Shown one piece after another: positions 24,716 through 33,310 of a stretch of 40,138 nt of DNA (positions are counted from its first letter, which is position 1; each line of letters begins with the position of its first letter). The stretch is from Paraburkholderia madseniana (GTDB lineage Bacteria; Pseudomonadota; Gammaproteobacteria; Burkholderiales; Burkholderiaceae). Location of the stretch: assembly GCF_009690905.1 (NCBI RefSeq), contig NZ_VOSW01000088.1, forward strand, positions 1 through 40,138, written 5' to 3'. Made by a program: the position numbers and the translations under genes. The notes beneath the pieces were generated by a model. It saw only the letters and a program-made list of their open reading frames with translations. It did not search any database and was not told the DNA's origin.

Positions 24716-25780
24716 ATGCGAATCGCACAGATTGCCCCGTTGCACGAGGCTGTTCCTCCGAAATTCTATGGCGGCACCGAGCGTGTAGTGTCCTACCTTA
24801 CCGAGGCGCTCGTCGACCTGGGGCACGACGTGACGCTGTTCGCGAGCGGCGACTCGCGCACGAAGGCGACGCTCGATGCAGCGTGGCCGCGCGCATTGCG
24901 CCTCGACCCGTCTACCCGCGACGTGCTCGCCCCGCACATGCTGATGCTCGAACAGGTGCGCCGTGTTGCCCACGAATTCGACGTGTTGCACTTCCACCTC
25001 GACTATCTGCCGTTCTCGCTGTTTTCGCGGCTCGACACGCCGTTCGTGACGACACTGCACGGCCGCCTCGACCTGCCGGAACTGCAAGCCGTGTTCAATA
25101 CGTTTCCGAAGGCGCCGGTCGTGTCGATCTCCAATTCGCAACGTTTGCCGCTACCGCAGGCAAATTGGCTCGACACCATTCATCACGGTCTACCCGAAGA
25201 GTTGCTCACGCCGCAAACGCAGAAGGAGCCGCAATATCTCGCTTTCCTCGGTCGTATGTGTCCGGAGAAACGTCCCGATCTCGCTATCGAGATCGCTGCA
25301 AAAAGCGGCCTGCCGTTGAAGATCGCCGCCAAGGTGGACAAAGCTGACCAGGAATACTTCAGGACCGCGATTGAGCCGCTGCTGTCGCAGGCGCACGTTC
25401 AATTCCTCGGCGAAATCAACGAGCAGCAGAAGCCCGGGTTCCTCTCGGGTGCAAAGGCGCTGCTGTTCCCGATCGACTGGTCCGAGCCGTTCGGCCTTGT
25501 CATGATTGAGGCGATGGCGTGCGGGACTCCAGTGATTGCATTCAATCGCGGCTCGGTACCGGAGGTAATCGAGCAAGGTGTCACCGGCTATATCTGCGAA
25601 GACGTGCAGGGTGCCGTCGGTGCACTGCAACGTCTTGATGACCTGTCACGTACAGAGATCCGAACTCAGTTCGAACGCCGCTTCAGCGCCAGGACGATGG
25701 CGAGGAATTACGTCGACAGCTATACGTCACTCCTCCAGGCATCAAGGCGCCCGGTGTTGCGACGTGCCGCCGCGGGTTGA
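24716..25780 (+). CDS. GT4-family glycosyltransferase
   Basis: 354 residues with the GT-B fold of family 4: N-terminal half starting MRIAQIAPLHEAVPPKFYGG TER (nucleotide-independent acceptor domain), and C-terminal half with FLGRMCPEKRPDLAIEIA and the donor-binding motif EPFGLVMIEAMACGTPVIAF, in which the two glutamates of the EX7E motif are visible, then GSVPEVI. It should transfer a sugar from a nucleotide donor; the acceptor is unknown. Cytoplasmic or membrane-attached. The ATG at 24716 with GAGAG 9-10 bases upstream is preferred over earlier in-frame codons because it begins the conserved domain. It is preceded by a strong copy of the recurrent promoter element. Confidence 0.92.
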   Translation: MRIAQIAPLHEAVPPKFYGGTERVVSYLTEALVDLGHDVTLFASGDSRTKATLDAAWPRALRLDPSTRDVLAPHMLMLEQVRRVAHEFDVLHFHLDYLPFSLFSRLDTPFVTTLHGRLDLPELQAVFNTFPKAPVVSISNSQRLPLPQANWLDTIHHGLPEELLTPQTQKEPQYLAFLGRMCPEKRPDLAIEIAAKSGLPLKIAAKVDKADQEYFRTAIEPLLSQAHVQFLGEINEQQKPGFLSGAKALLFPIDWSEPFGLVMIEAMACGTPVIAFNRGSVPEVIEQGVTGYICEDVQGAVGALQRLDDLSRTEIRTQFERRFSARTMARNYVDSYTSLLQASRRPVLRRAAAG

Positions 25781-26100
25781 TCGGCGCCTGGACAGTCTTC
25801 CAGGACGAAGCGATGACGCCGCAATCATGTTTCCACATGAAAAGCTGGACCTGTTCAGAAAAGCGCAGTGGATCAGGCTATTGGGTATCTGGATCAAGCC
25901 GACAGACATACTGACTGGACTGCTGGAAAAACCAACCGCTGCGCCGATGCGCCAAAGCGACTGGAAAGTGATGCGCGGGTTGCGAGTCAAATCCGGCTTA
26001 TTCATCGAGACCTGTTTCGCGTTTTTGTACGCTTTCGTACCGCATTCGCGTTCGCCTGCGCGTAGCGTCAGGGACATCCAGGAACAACTTGGGGAAAATC
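25781..26100. other. Intergenic region with SYLF copy B upstream element
   Basis: No clear gene; one long plus frame (MFPHEKLDLFRKAQWIRLLG) at 25828 has no ribosome binding site. At 26018-26058 CGCGTTTTTGTACG and CGTACCGCATTC match the region upstream of SYLF copy A (15410-15445), at the same distance from the ATG. Confidence 0.4.
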
Positions 26101-26688
26101 ATGCTGCGACGGACATTCATATGGAGTACGCCGGGATCGATCCTCGCTATTGGCCTCGCGGTCTCGGGGTGCACGACGACCGGAACATCCGACGCCAGTG
26201 GCCACCAGGCCGACAAGCGCCACACCATCGACACGGGCGTCGATTCGACCCTCGCACGTCTGTACACGACCGCCAACGGCTCACGTGAACTGGTCGGCAA
26301 GGCGCGTGGCGTATTAGTGTTCCCGTCGGTCATCGCCGCCGGCTTCTGGGTCGGCGGCCAGTATGGTGAAGGCTCGCTGCGAGTCGGTGGCAACACGGTC
26401 GGGTACTACAGCACTACGACCGGTTCGATCGGGCTTCAGGTCGGCGCGCAATCGAAAGCCATCATTTTCCTGTTCATGACCGAGGATGCTCTCGCCCGAT
26501 TCCGTAATAGCGAAGGCTGGTCGGCTGGCGGTGACGCGTCAGTGGCGGTACTGAAAGTCGGCGCGAACGGCAACATTGATACCACCACCGCGACGGCGCC
26601 AGTGGAAGCGTTTGTGCTCACAAACAGCGGGCTGATGGCCGGCGTAACGCTCGAAGGCACGAAGGTCACCAGGCTCAAATCACTATAG
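26101..26688 (+). CDS. SYLF/YSC84-type lipoprotein, copy B (intact)
   Basis: 195 residues: signal with lipobox VSGC near residue 23, then a SYLF domain (SRELVGKARGVLVFPSVIAA, GGQYGEGSLRVGGNTVGYYS, FLFMTEDALARF, GWSAGGDASVAVLKVG). Members bind phospholipids, and in Burkholderia the family is typical of small outer-membrane lipoproteins. The ATG at 26101 with GGGGA 5-6 bases upstream. It is the intact twin of the frameshifted gene at 14776-15365, and is followed by DUF3096 and PRC-barrel B in the same orientation. Confidence 0.92.
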   Translation: MLRRTFIWSTPGSILAIGLAVSGCTTTGTSDASGHQADKRHTIDTGVDSTLARLYTTANGSRELVGKARGVLVFPSVIAAGFWVGGQYGEGSLRVGGNTVGYYSTTTGSIGLQVGAQSKAIIFLFMTEDALARFRNSEGWSAGGDASVAVLKVGANGNIDTTTATAPVEAFVLTNSGLMAGVTLEGTKVTRLKSL

Positions 26689-26749
26689 CGAGCGACGCAG
26701 GCGGTGCAGGTTTGTGTCTATTTGCCGTTTTCAATCTTACGGAGGAGGC

Positions 26750-26896
26750 ATGCACATTCTCACGAACGCGGGTCCGCTGGTTTCGCTGATCGCCGGCATT
26801 CTGATTCTCGTGGTGCCTCGCCTGTTGAATTACATCGTTGCGATCTACCTGATCGTCATTGGACTGCTCGGTCTGTTCGGAGGACATCTCCATTGA
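26750..26896 (+). CDS. DUF3096 family membrane peptide (48 aa)
   Basis: Two hydrophobic helices joined by a conserved VVPRLLNYIVAIYLI segment; this is the entire DUF3096 domain, a family of about 50-residue inner-membrane proteins of unknown role. The ATG at 26750 has GGAGGAGG directly upstream, a strong ribosome binding site. It is the middle gene of the SYLF - DUF3096 - PRC-barrel cassette; the other copy of the cassette (13.9-15.4 kb) lacks it. Confidence 0.85.
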   Translation: MHILTNAGPLVSLIAGILILVVPRLLNYIVAIYLIVIGLLGLFGGHLH

Positions 26897-27003
26897 ACCG
26901 AAATCACCCGGTAAAAGAGCATGTTGCGAACATCGGTCCTTTTTAACGGAGATCTCGGGGCATCGGGGCGTCGACAGCCGGAAGCAGAGAAGGAGTATCG
27001 AAC

Positions 27004-27777
27004 ATGTTGCGAAGCATAAAGAGTCTTCATGGATGCACCGTCGCGGCGCGTGACGGCGACATCGGAAGTGTCGATGATGTTTATTTCGACGACGAAGCCT
27101 GGGGCGTGCGCTATCTCGTGGTCGACACGGGAAACTGGATGCGTGAGCGGCAGGTACTGATCTCACCGTATTCGGCCAAACACATGGACCGGGAATCAGG
27201 CACCGTCCACGTGCATCTCGCACGGCAACAGGTGCGGGACAGTCCGAACATCGATACGCATAAGCCGGTGTCGCGTCAGCACGAAACCGAGTACCTCCTT
27301 TACTACGGCTACCCGACGTACTGGGGTGGTTTAAACCTGTGGGGGATGGGCTCCTCCCCCGCATTCGACATAAAGGACGTGCCGCCAGACCCGGCATCGG
27401 AGGCACTCCCGCGCCCCGACCCGGACCCACATCAGGCGCCCGTGGATGTCCATCTGCACAGCACAAATGCCGTAGAGGGCTATCACATCGAGGTGGCCGA
27501 TGGCAGCATAGGCCACGTCTCCGGTTTCATCTTCGACGATGTTGCGTGGGCCATTCGTTATCTGACCGTCGATACGCGAAACTGGTGGCCCGGTGGCAAG
27601 GAGGTGCTGGTGGCAACGCGGTGGATCGACCTGATCGACTGGGTTGGCTCGACTGTTTCTACCAGACTCAGTCGCGACGCAATCAGGAGCAGTCCTGAGT
27701 ACGACGACTCCGTTCCGCTCACCCGCGATTACGAAAAGAGGCTCCACGAGTTTCACGGCAGGGACGGATATTGGTAA
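27004..27777 (+). CDS. PRC-barrel protein B (257 aa, two domains)
   Basis: Two PRC-barrel domains, about 1-90 and 148-240, aligned end to end with protein A (13902-14711): MLRSIKSLHGCTVAARDGDI, VYFDDEAWGVRYLVVDTGNW, then VEGYHIEVADGSIGHVSGFI and DTRNWWPGGKEVL. The linker contains PTYWGGLNLWGMG, also kept in protein A. No signal peptide. AGGAG lies about 10 bases before the ATG at 27004. A perfect hairpin follows at 27820. It probably closes the operon that begins with SYLF copy B. Confidence 0.92.
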   Translation: MLRSIKSLHGCTVAARDGDIGSVDDVYFDDEAWGVRYLVVDTGNWMRERQVLISPYSAKHMDRESGTVHVHLARQQVRDSPNIDTHKPVSRQHETEYLLYYGYPTYWGGLNLWGMGSSPAFDIKDVPPDPASEALPRPDPDPHQAPVDVHLHSTNAVEGYHIEVADGSIGHVSGFIFDDVAWAIRYLTVDTRNWWPGGKEVLVATRWIDLIDWVGSTVSTRLSRDAIRSSPEYDDSVPLTRDYEKRLHEFHGRDGYW

Positions 27778-27819
27778 GGATAGCGCGACATCTCGGCCTG
27801 TTCGCGCCGTGGGCGCAGC

Positions 27820-27844
27820 CGCCAGGATCAGTGTGATCCTGGCG
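27820..27844. terminator. Perfect hairpin between convergent genes
   Basis: CGCCAGGATCA, loop GTG, TGATCCTGGCG: an 11-base-pair perfect stem 42 bases after the PRC-barrel B stop codon. No long T run follows, so it may be a two-way, moderately strong terminator for the converging genes. Confidence 0.6.
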
Positions 27845-27921
27845 TGCTTCGACTGTGCAATGTTCGCCGCGTCATCAGCGAATGGGTTTTCGGATGAGAA
27901 GTTTCCGGGCAGTCCTGCGTT

Positions 27922-28335
27922 CTACCGGAACTGGAGCGGTATAAACAGGCTTATGCCTGGTGCCGACTCCGGGGCGTAGACCACGGGTTGGGGGCGCATA
28001 CACATAGTCCTGGTTACCGTAATAGTCGCCGCCACGGTGGTCATTGTCGGCATGTTGATAAGCCTGCCGGTTGTCCTGATCCGACTGATGCCCCTGGTTA
28101 TACCGAGAGCCGTTATCCATGCCATGTTGCTGTGAATGCCCCTGGTTATGCTGATAGTTGTTATTCGCGCCATGCTGCTGTTGGCCCTCGTGGTTGCCGT
28201 TGCCGTCGTTGCCATTGCCTTCCCAAAGGCCGGCGCCATGGACATGCCGCCAACGGCCAATGCCAGGCCAACTGGAGTCATGATTCTGGTCCTCATCGAG
28301 CCAATGCACGCGGCTCGCACTCCTTGGGTTTTCAT
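27922..28335 (-). pseudogene. Low-complexity secreted protein with two compensating frameshifts
   Basis: ATG 28335 has AGGAGA 6 bases upstream. The first frame gives an export-like start (RTRIMTPVGLALAVGGM) and the true C-terminus (PVVYAPESAPGISLFIPLQF), but its middle is an improbable Met/Ile/Thr-rich sequence. In the middle the neighbouring frame gives the expected Asn/His/Gly/Gln-rich mature sequence (EGNGNDGNGNHEGQQQHG, DYYGNQDYVYAPP). The second switch is at a CCCCC run near 27990 where one C is extra. Thus the gene has two opposite one-base changes; the resulting 137-residue frame is open but scrambled in the middle. Either the gene is decayed or the sequence has errors. Confidence 0.6.
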
Positions 28336-28406
28336 GATGTTCTCCTGTCTGCGATCCGGGACCTTATTGAGGTGCCAGTCCGCTTCCCGTTGCGGGTGTC
28401 TCGAGA

Positions 28407-28889
28407 TCACCCTTTCTTTGCAGAGTGGTGATGGTCAGTCTGGAAAATCAGATCGGCATTCTCCTTCTGAACGTCGGACATGCTGTCGTACAGTGCCTGA
28501 AACGCGGGAGTGAGCTTTCTGATGCCTTCCGCATGGGCATCGGCGATCTGGCCATAGGACTTGAGATCGTCGACAGCGCTCATGCTGCTGGCGTTACTGG
28601 TCCGCGCCTGTCTGAGCGAGTCCATCGTGCCCGCATTGTCACGCATGACCTGCGCGACCTTTTGCCAAAGTTCTTCCTGCGCCGCGGTGATCTGAAGCCT
28701 CGTGCGAAGTCCACTGATGCGCGTATCGACCTGGTCACGGGTCGCAACGGTCATCACGCGTGCGCGCGGTTGAGTCTGGGTGGGCGAGGCAGCGCACGCA
28801 GGATTGGCGAACGCCGTTATCGCGAGAAAAAACGCTATCGCGAGCGCCGGTGCAGCTCGCGGTTGGGATGGAGGTGCAATGAGTCTCAT
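28407..28889 (-). CDS. Spy/CpxP-like periplasmic protein (LTxxQ family)
   Basis: 160 residues: signal peptide (ALAIAFFLAITAFANPACA), then a helical domain with RLQITAAQEELWQKVAQVM and the end LTPAFQALYDSMSDVQKENA, which fits the LTxxQ hairpins of Spy and CpxP, periplasmic chaperones and envelope-stress sensors. The TDHHHSAKKG end may bind metal. TTGGAGG 7 bases before the ATG at 28889 decides the start. It lies upstream of the frameshifted low-complexity gene, in the same orientation. Confidence 0.78.
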   Translation of the reverse strand: MRLIAPPSQPRAAPALAIAFFLAITAFANPACAASPTQTQPRARVMTVATRDQVDTRISGLRTRLQITAAQEELWQKVAQVMRDNAGTMDSLRQARTSNASSMSAVDDLKSYGQIADAHAEGIRKLTPAFQALYDSMSDVQKENADLIFQTDHHHSAKKG

Positions 28890-29859
28890 GATCGGCCTCC
28901 AAAGGAGTTCGATGGACTCGCGAACGGATGAACGTCAGTGCGGCGAATTCGATCGAACAGATCATCTTTGCGCCGACTTCCGACCGGCGTCTATCCGGTG
29001 CCGGACGCTTGCGCGCTGGAGCGCACTTGCTGAATCGCGGGAGCTGGTCAGCGCAGAAGCGAGCACGTTGTCCGGCTGCCTCACGGGCACGCCAGAGTTT
29101 CTCTTTCTTCAGGCGAACAGCGTTCCGTCTATTCCGTCTTGAGTACTACCAAACCACCTCTATCGGGATTGCGCGCCACGACAACCATGCTGACGCATTC
29201 GGGGTAGCGCCGATATAGCGAGAGGGAGCCGATGCAGGTTCACCCGTTGGCCAACGGCAGGGGCCGCCAGCTCGAGGCAGGAGGAACAGGGTAGGGCCGG
29301 CGGGTTCATGGGCGTTATCCGACATGAAAAAGTCGGCCATCGTTCCGAGCAGTCCAGGATGACCATTCTGAGTGTGGCCGTATCGAATGCGTTGAAACAG
29401 AAGTTTCAACGCGCACGCAAGTACGCTGCTCGTAACCTGGATTGAAGTCGGTACGGTGCCGTATCCGGTTTCGGACAATCATTCTTGCGTCAGCGCAGCG
29501 TCGGCCGGACCTGCTACGACACCATGCTGCGCCAAAGGCATGATCATGTTCAGCACGTGCTGGTGACGCGCTGTTGCAGAGGGAACCCGAGTTCGACTCC
29601 TCGCTGGTCGACTTCTCACCAGGCCGTGGATGGTGCGACCGGACAGCGTGACGATCGCTGCGGGCGAGATCTGCGCTTTGGACATGATGCTCGGGTTCCG
29701 TATCCGATTTTTCTACAGGACAGCGGATTTCTGATCGTTCGAACCCATCTCTTTCCTCATAGTGGGGACATCTCAAGATGGGGAGATTGCGCGCGTTGAA
29801 CCGAGATGACAGTGATCTCGGTGCCGTTGTTCGAGTTACTTTTCTGTCACCGTAACATC
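28890..29859. other. Gene-poor region with weak minus-strand ORFs
   Basis: No well-supported gene. GCACCGTACCGAC on the minus strand at 29447-29458 matches the first box of the recurrent element, followed after 14 bases by CGAGCA. Two minus-strand frames could be small genes: 29146-29340 (MADFFMSDNAHEPAGPTLF, with a CRWPTGEP motif) and 29479-29685 (MSKAQISPAAIVTLSGRTIH). Neither has a clear ribosome binding site or known family. Confidence 0.3.
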
Positions 29860-29892
29860 GTTTCGTAAGGCACGCTGACAACATGTACGGTA
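29860..29892 (-). promoter_or_regulatory. Recurrent promoter-like element, weak copy
   Basis: Minus strand: TACCGTACATGT, 15 bases, CGAAAC, with the usual GCTACC context upstream. The sequence GTAGCGTACCGAC on the other strand overlaps it, giving a partly symmetrical site. Confidence 0.35.
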
Positions 29893-30188
29893 GCGTACCG
29901 ACAGGCGTTCCGCGCGTGGGGATAATTGCGCGGCGTATGGCTGATGCCGACGTGTGTGATTCCGATGGCCGTGGCAGTCGCTGCGGCTTCTTTTTGTGCG
30001 GATACAAAAAAACAGCAGGTGGCACGGGAATTTCGGGAGGGGGCTGGTCTCGCGCACAGCCTTTTACGCAAACTCGCGTTGCATGCGTGCGAAGCGGGAG
30101 CTTTCAACGGAGTTCTGCCGCGCGGCAGCCGTTGCTGTTGCACAGACTGTTGGATTACCTTGAAGCCGCCGGCGCTTTAAAAGTGCAG

Positions 30189-30365
30189 ATGGTCGAATTG
30201 TTCGACTCTTGGGTCAATTTTATGGATGAGGGTGCACCCCTTTGTCCAGCCTGCTATATCGAAGTGTCGAGACAGTCGCTGACTCTGTTAATGGGTAGAC
30301 AGCGCACCTCGCCGAGAGTCTGCTTCGCCTGCGGCTCTCAACTCGGGGCGCCGCTTGAAAGTTAG
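30189..30365 (+). CDS. Possible small zinc-ribbon-like protein
   Basis: The frame ending at TAG 30363-30365 encodes MVELFDSWVNFMDEGAPLCP with two CxxC pairs (CPAC and CFAC, 26 residues apart), a spacing that could form a zinc ribbon. The frame is open upstream to 29883, so the start is uncertain; none of the candidate starts has a good ribosome binding site. Function unknown; it may be a fragment. Confidence 0.33.
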   Translation: MVELFDSWVNFMDEGAPLCPACYIEVSRQSLTLLMGRQRTSPRVCFACGSQLGAPLES

Positions 30366-30613
30366 CTTTTTTGCAAACGGCCTTCACAAACTTCGTAGAT
30401 GCCACGCGTGATCGGCGACCTGCAGTCAAAGGACCAGCTCCCCGTGAACAACGTCGCGAGTGCGACGGAATTTGTAAAGCCGGGTATGGTTGAAAATTAC
30501 GGGGCAAGCTCCTCCGAAAGCCGACCCAGTTCAATCCGCCTAGGCCAATCGCAATGCGCTCCATTGCCGGTGAGCCAGATGCCCATCAGATCGGCCATGT
30601 GATCTGTTCTCAA

Positions 30614-30721
30614 TCATTCACTGCTGCGCGCGTGCGCAGCAAGCTGCCCGATAACCAGGTAGGAGAGCCGTTCCGCGTGGCCTTGATCGTCAGGGTTATT
30701 GAGGTAAGAATTTCTAAGCAT
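30614..30721 (-). CDS. Possible 35-aa protein overlapping the end of the upstream ORF
   Basis: MLRNSYLNNPDDQGHAERLS continues to HARSSE. Its ATG (30721) overlaps the TAG stop of the preceding minus-strand frame (30714) in an ATGCTTAG arrangement, typical of translational coupling. Third-base use is protein-like. No family known. Confidence 0.38.
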   Translation of the reverse strand: MLRNSYLNNPDDQGHAERLSYLVIGQLAAHARSSE

Positions 30722-30986
30722 GTTCGGTTTGAGTCTCCGCGACCTCGAAAGCGTTTTCTTCAATCCGGTGGACCGGCCATTCGTTCGAAAAGGCGATGGC
30801 GTCAGCTTCAGTCCCAAAATCCGGAAGGTTGATCGCAGCGCAAATTTCGATCTCGTCGCGCGTATGGGTTTCGATCCGATAGATTCGCGCCTGTGCGAAA
30901 AACGGCCAACGGAGAACACGGGGATGCTGTCTACACTGAAGTTGCGGGATATGACTCGCGTAGTAGGCTCTGATCGAGAGCGCCAC
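30714..30986 (-). CDS. Possible hypothetical protein, start uncertain
   Basis: The last 65 codons are convincing as protein (RWPFFAQARIYRIETHTRDE, ICAAINLPDFGTEADAIAF, NEWPVHRIEENAFEVAE). The frame is open to 31409, but a sensible start is not visible; GTG 30986 is one option. It is followed with overlap by the 35-residue frame, so the two may form a small operon. No recognised domain; the sequence looks like a compact alpha/beta fold. Confidence 0.4.
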   Translation of the reverse strand: MALSIRAYYASHIPQLQCRQHPRVLRWPFFAQARIYRIETHTRDEIEICAAINLPDFGTEADAIAFSNEWPVHRIEENAFEVAETQTEHA

Positions 30987-31441
30987 CGCACTGAAAATAG
31001 TGCTGAAGTACCTGAAGTATGTCGTCTCAAGGCAGCGCCGGCAGGCTATTTGTGAACCTTGGTTAGCTTGCTGCCGCGGCGCTGATCGGGCTCGACATGT
31101 CGGGTTTAGTGACTTCATATGCGCGCGATAACTTGATTTCCCCGCGTTCGCCGAAAGACGTACCCGAATGCGAAGAGCGCGTAATATGGTACGTGCGGTA
31201 ATTGTTACTCGAAAGAGATCTCGGTCACACTTTGTCAGCGCAAAGGGAATTTGCTCCATAGCAGCAGTTTTTTGCGATCTACGAAGTCGGCCATGGTGTT
31301 CTAGTGGGGGTGTCGTGTCATTGGGCTTCGACATCGCCGATCGATGCGCCAGTGGGCAAATACCGCGTCGCCGTGAGTAACGTCCGGCCGTGCCGCTGGC
31401 GCCACGCATAGAAAGACGAAACCAACATCCAGGGGCGCATC
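30987..31441. other. Intergenic region upstream of the sensor kinase
   Basis: No gene with a ribosome binding site. The base composition is a little lower in GC than the surroundings. I see no repeat or clear promoter here. Confidence 0.3.
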
Positions 31442-32578
31442 ATGATGCACGTTTTTCTGGCAAACAACCGCAATGAACTGATAGAACGCTGCCGGGCGAA
31501 GGTGGCACAGAGGCCCGCGCGCGAAGCAACCGCGCAGCAACTTCAGAATGGGGTGCCGCTGTTCCTGGATCAGCTCATCAGGACGCTTCGAACGGAACAG
31601 ACATCGGAGCCCCTGGACAGCCGCAAAATTTCAGGTCCCTCAGGCGGGGGGGCGTCCTTATCCGAAATCGGCGAGTCAGCGGCGCAGCACGGACGGGAGT
31701 TGTTGAAGCTCGGGTTCTCGGTTGACCAGGTCGTCCACGACTATGGGGACCTGTGCCAGGCAATTACTGATCTCGCGTACGAGCGCGATGCACCGTTTCT
31801 GATAGACGAGTTTCGAACCCTTAACCGCTGTCTGGACAACGCGATTGCCGATGCGGTCACCGAGTTCAGCTATCAGCGCGATTTTGCGCTTGCGGATCGG
31901 CAAGCTGTTGAAATGCATGAGCGGCTGGGGTTTTTCGCGCACGAACTGCGTAACTTTCTTCAGACTGCAACGCTCGCGTTTACCGCAGCAAAAACCGGAA
32001 ATCTAAGTCTGTCTGGAGCCACAGGGTCGGTTCTGGAGCGGAGCTTGGACGGATTGCGTGATGTGATAGCTCACTCTCTGGACGAGGTTCGTACGGCCGC
32101 AGGAATTTCTCTGCAATCGAGGATGTTTTCTGTTGCCGACTTCATCGCTGAAGTGAAATATGCCGCTGACCTTGCGGCCCAGATTCGCGGATGCGTATTG
32201 ACGGTTTCCACTGTAGATCCGCGGCTTGCCATCAGCGGGGATCGCGACCAGCTTTATTCGGCGGTTGGAAACCTGCTGCAAAACGCCTTCAAATTCACGC
32301 ACTATCACACCGAAGTGACGTTGGACGCGTACGCGTCGTCGGACCGCGTCCTGATCGATGTGAAGGATCATTGCGGCGGTCTTCCGTCCGGTAACGCAGA
32401 AAGAATGTTCCTGCCGTTTACCCAGAACGGCACGGATAAGACCGGACTGGGGCTAGGTCTTTCAATCGCCAGGCGCAGCGTCGAGGCAAATAACGGTGTT
32501 CTCAGCGTCCGCGATGTGCCCGGCACCGGTTGTGTCTTCACAATCGCCTTGCCTCGATATGCAGTCTCCGCAAGATGA
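31442..32578 (+). CDS. Soluble sensor histidine kinase
   Basis: 378 residues without membrane helices. The first 150 residues form a helical input domain (NELIERCRAKVAQRP, LLKLGFSVDQVVHDYGDLC) similar in style to RsbRD-type N-terminal domains. H167 in FFAHELRNFLQ is the phosphorylated histidine; the ATPase domain has the N box at 277-286 (GNLLQNAFKF), G1 at 309 (DHCGGL) and G2 at 335-345 (GLGLGLSIARR). The cytoplasmic signal is unknown. The receiver protein at 32763 is its likely partner, 184 bases downstream. Two adjacent ATGs (31442 and 31445) make the exact start ambiguous. Confidence 0.93.
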   Translation: MMHVFLANNRNELIERCRAKVAQRPAREATAQQLQNGVPLFLDQLIRTLRTEQTSEPLDSRKISGPSGGGASLSEIGESAAQHGRELLKLGFSVDQVVHDYGDLCQAITDLAYERDAPFLIDEFRTLNRCLDNAIADAVTEFSYQRDFALADRQAVEMHERLGFFAHELRNFLQTATLAFTAAKTGNLSLSGATGSVLERSLDGLRDVIAHSLDEVRTAAGISLQSRMFSVADFIAEVKYAADLAAQIRGCVLTVSTVDPRLAISGDRDQLYSAVGNLLQNAFKFTHYHTEVTLDAYASSDRVLIDVKDHCGGLPSGNAERMFLPFTQNGTDKTGLGLGLSIARRSVEANNGVLSVRDVPGTGCVFTIALPRYAVSAR

Positions 32579-32762
32579 GCGTTACCGCTGCCGGGTCATC
32601 TACGCACGCTACGCGGGTCGCGGCACACCGCTGAACCGACCCGTGTGGGGCCTTCACGGTGAAACGTAGCGATATTTCTCCAGTCTCCATGCGGGCAAAA
32701 TTTCTCACTGGTTACCCAGGTCCTGAAATTGCTGCAACTGCAAAGCAACCTGGGGAATCGAA

Positions 32763-33146
32763 ATGTTTACTACCGGAGTCACGCGCCTGCTCATCGGGGA
32801 CGACGATCCAGATTTATTGGCCGCGTACGTACTGTTCTTTTGTGTTTGCGGTTTCGACATCCGGACCGCCAGGAACGGTGCAGACGCGCTCGCCGAATAC
32901 GGCGCGTGGCATCCCGCTGCAGTGTTGCTCGATATCGAAATGCCGCGTCTCGACGGGCGCGCGGTGGCGAGAGAGATCCGCCGCGTCCGGGCGACACCTG
33001 CGCCACTGCTGGTGGCCATTACGGGTCTAACCGCGCTCTCTGAACGGGCGGAATCGATGCACAGCGGATTCGATCACCATTTCGTTAAGCCGGTTCTGAT
33101 GCCGCTAGTCCTGGCTGCTATCACCCTGGGGCTTGCTGCGCGTTGA
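32763..33146 (+). CDS. Single-domain response regulator
   Basis: 127 residues consisting of one receiver domain: acidic pocket D13-D14, phosphoacceptor D57 in VLLDIEMP, T87 (AITG), K109 in FVKP. No output domain, so it acts as a phosphate relay, a competitor or an allosteric partner, like CheY-type proteins. It follows the kinase gene on the same strand. GGGGA just before the ATG at 32763 is the ribosome binding site. Confidence 0.93.
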   Translation: MFTTGVTRLLIGDDDPDLLAAYVLFFCVCGFDIRTARNGADALAEYGAWHPAAVLLDIEMPRLDGRAVAREIRRVRATPAPLLVAITGLTALSERAESMHSGFDHHFVKPVLMPLVLAAITLGLAAR

Positions 33147-33310
33147 ACAGTGAACCTGTGCAACGCAGCAACCGCGATTTTTCAAGGGCGGAAGTTGAAC
33201 GCGTCTTCGGCCCGGCAAGCACTGTCCGCGAATGTCTGTTTTTTTTGCACCGAGGGGCCGTTGAAGGGGCGCCAGCAGTCTCCCGGTTCAACCCACGCGG
33301 GGAGCACAGC

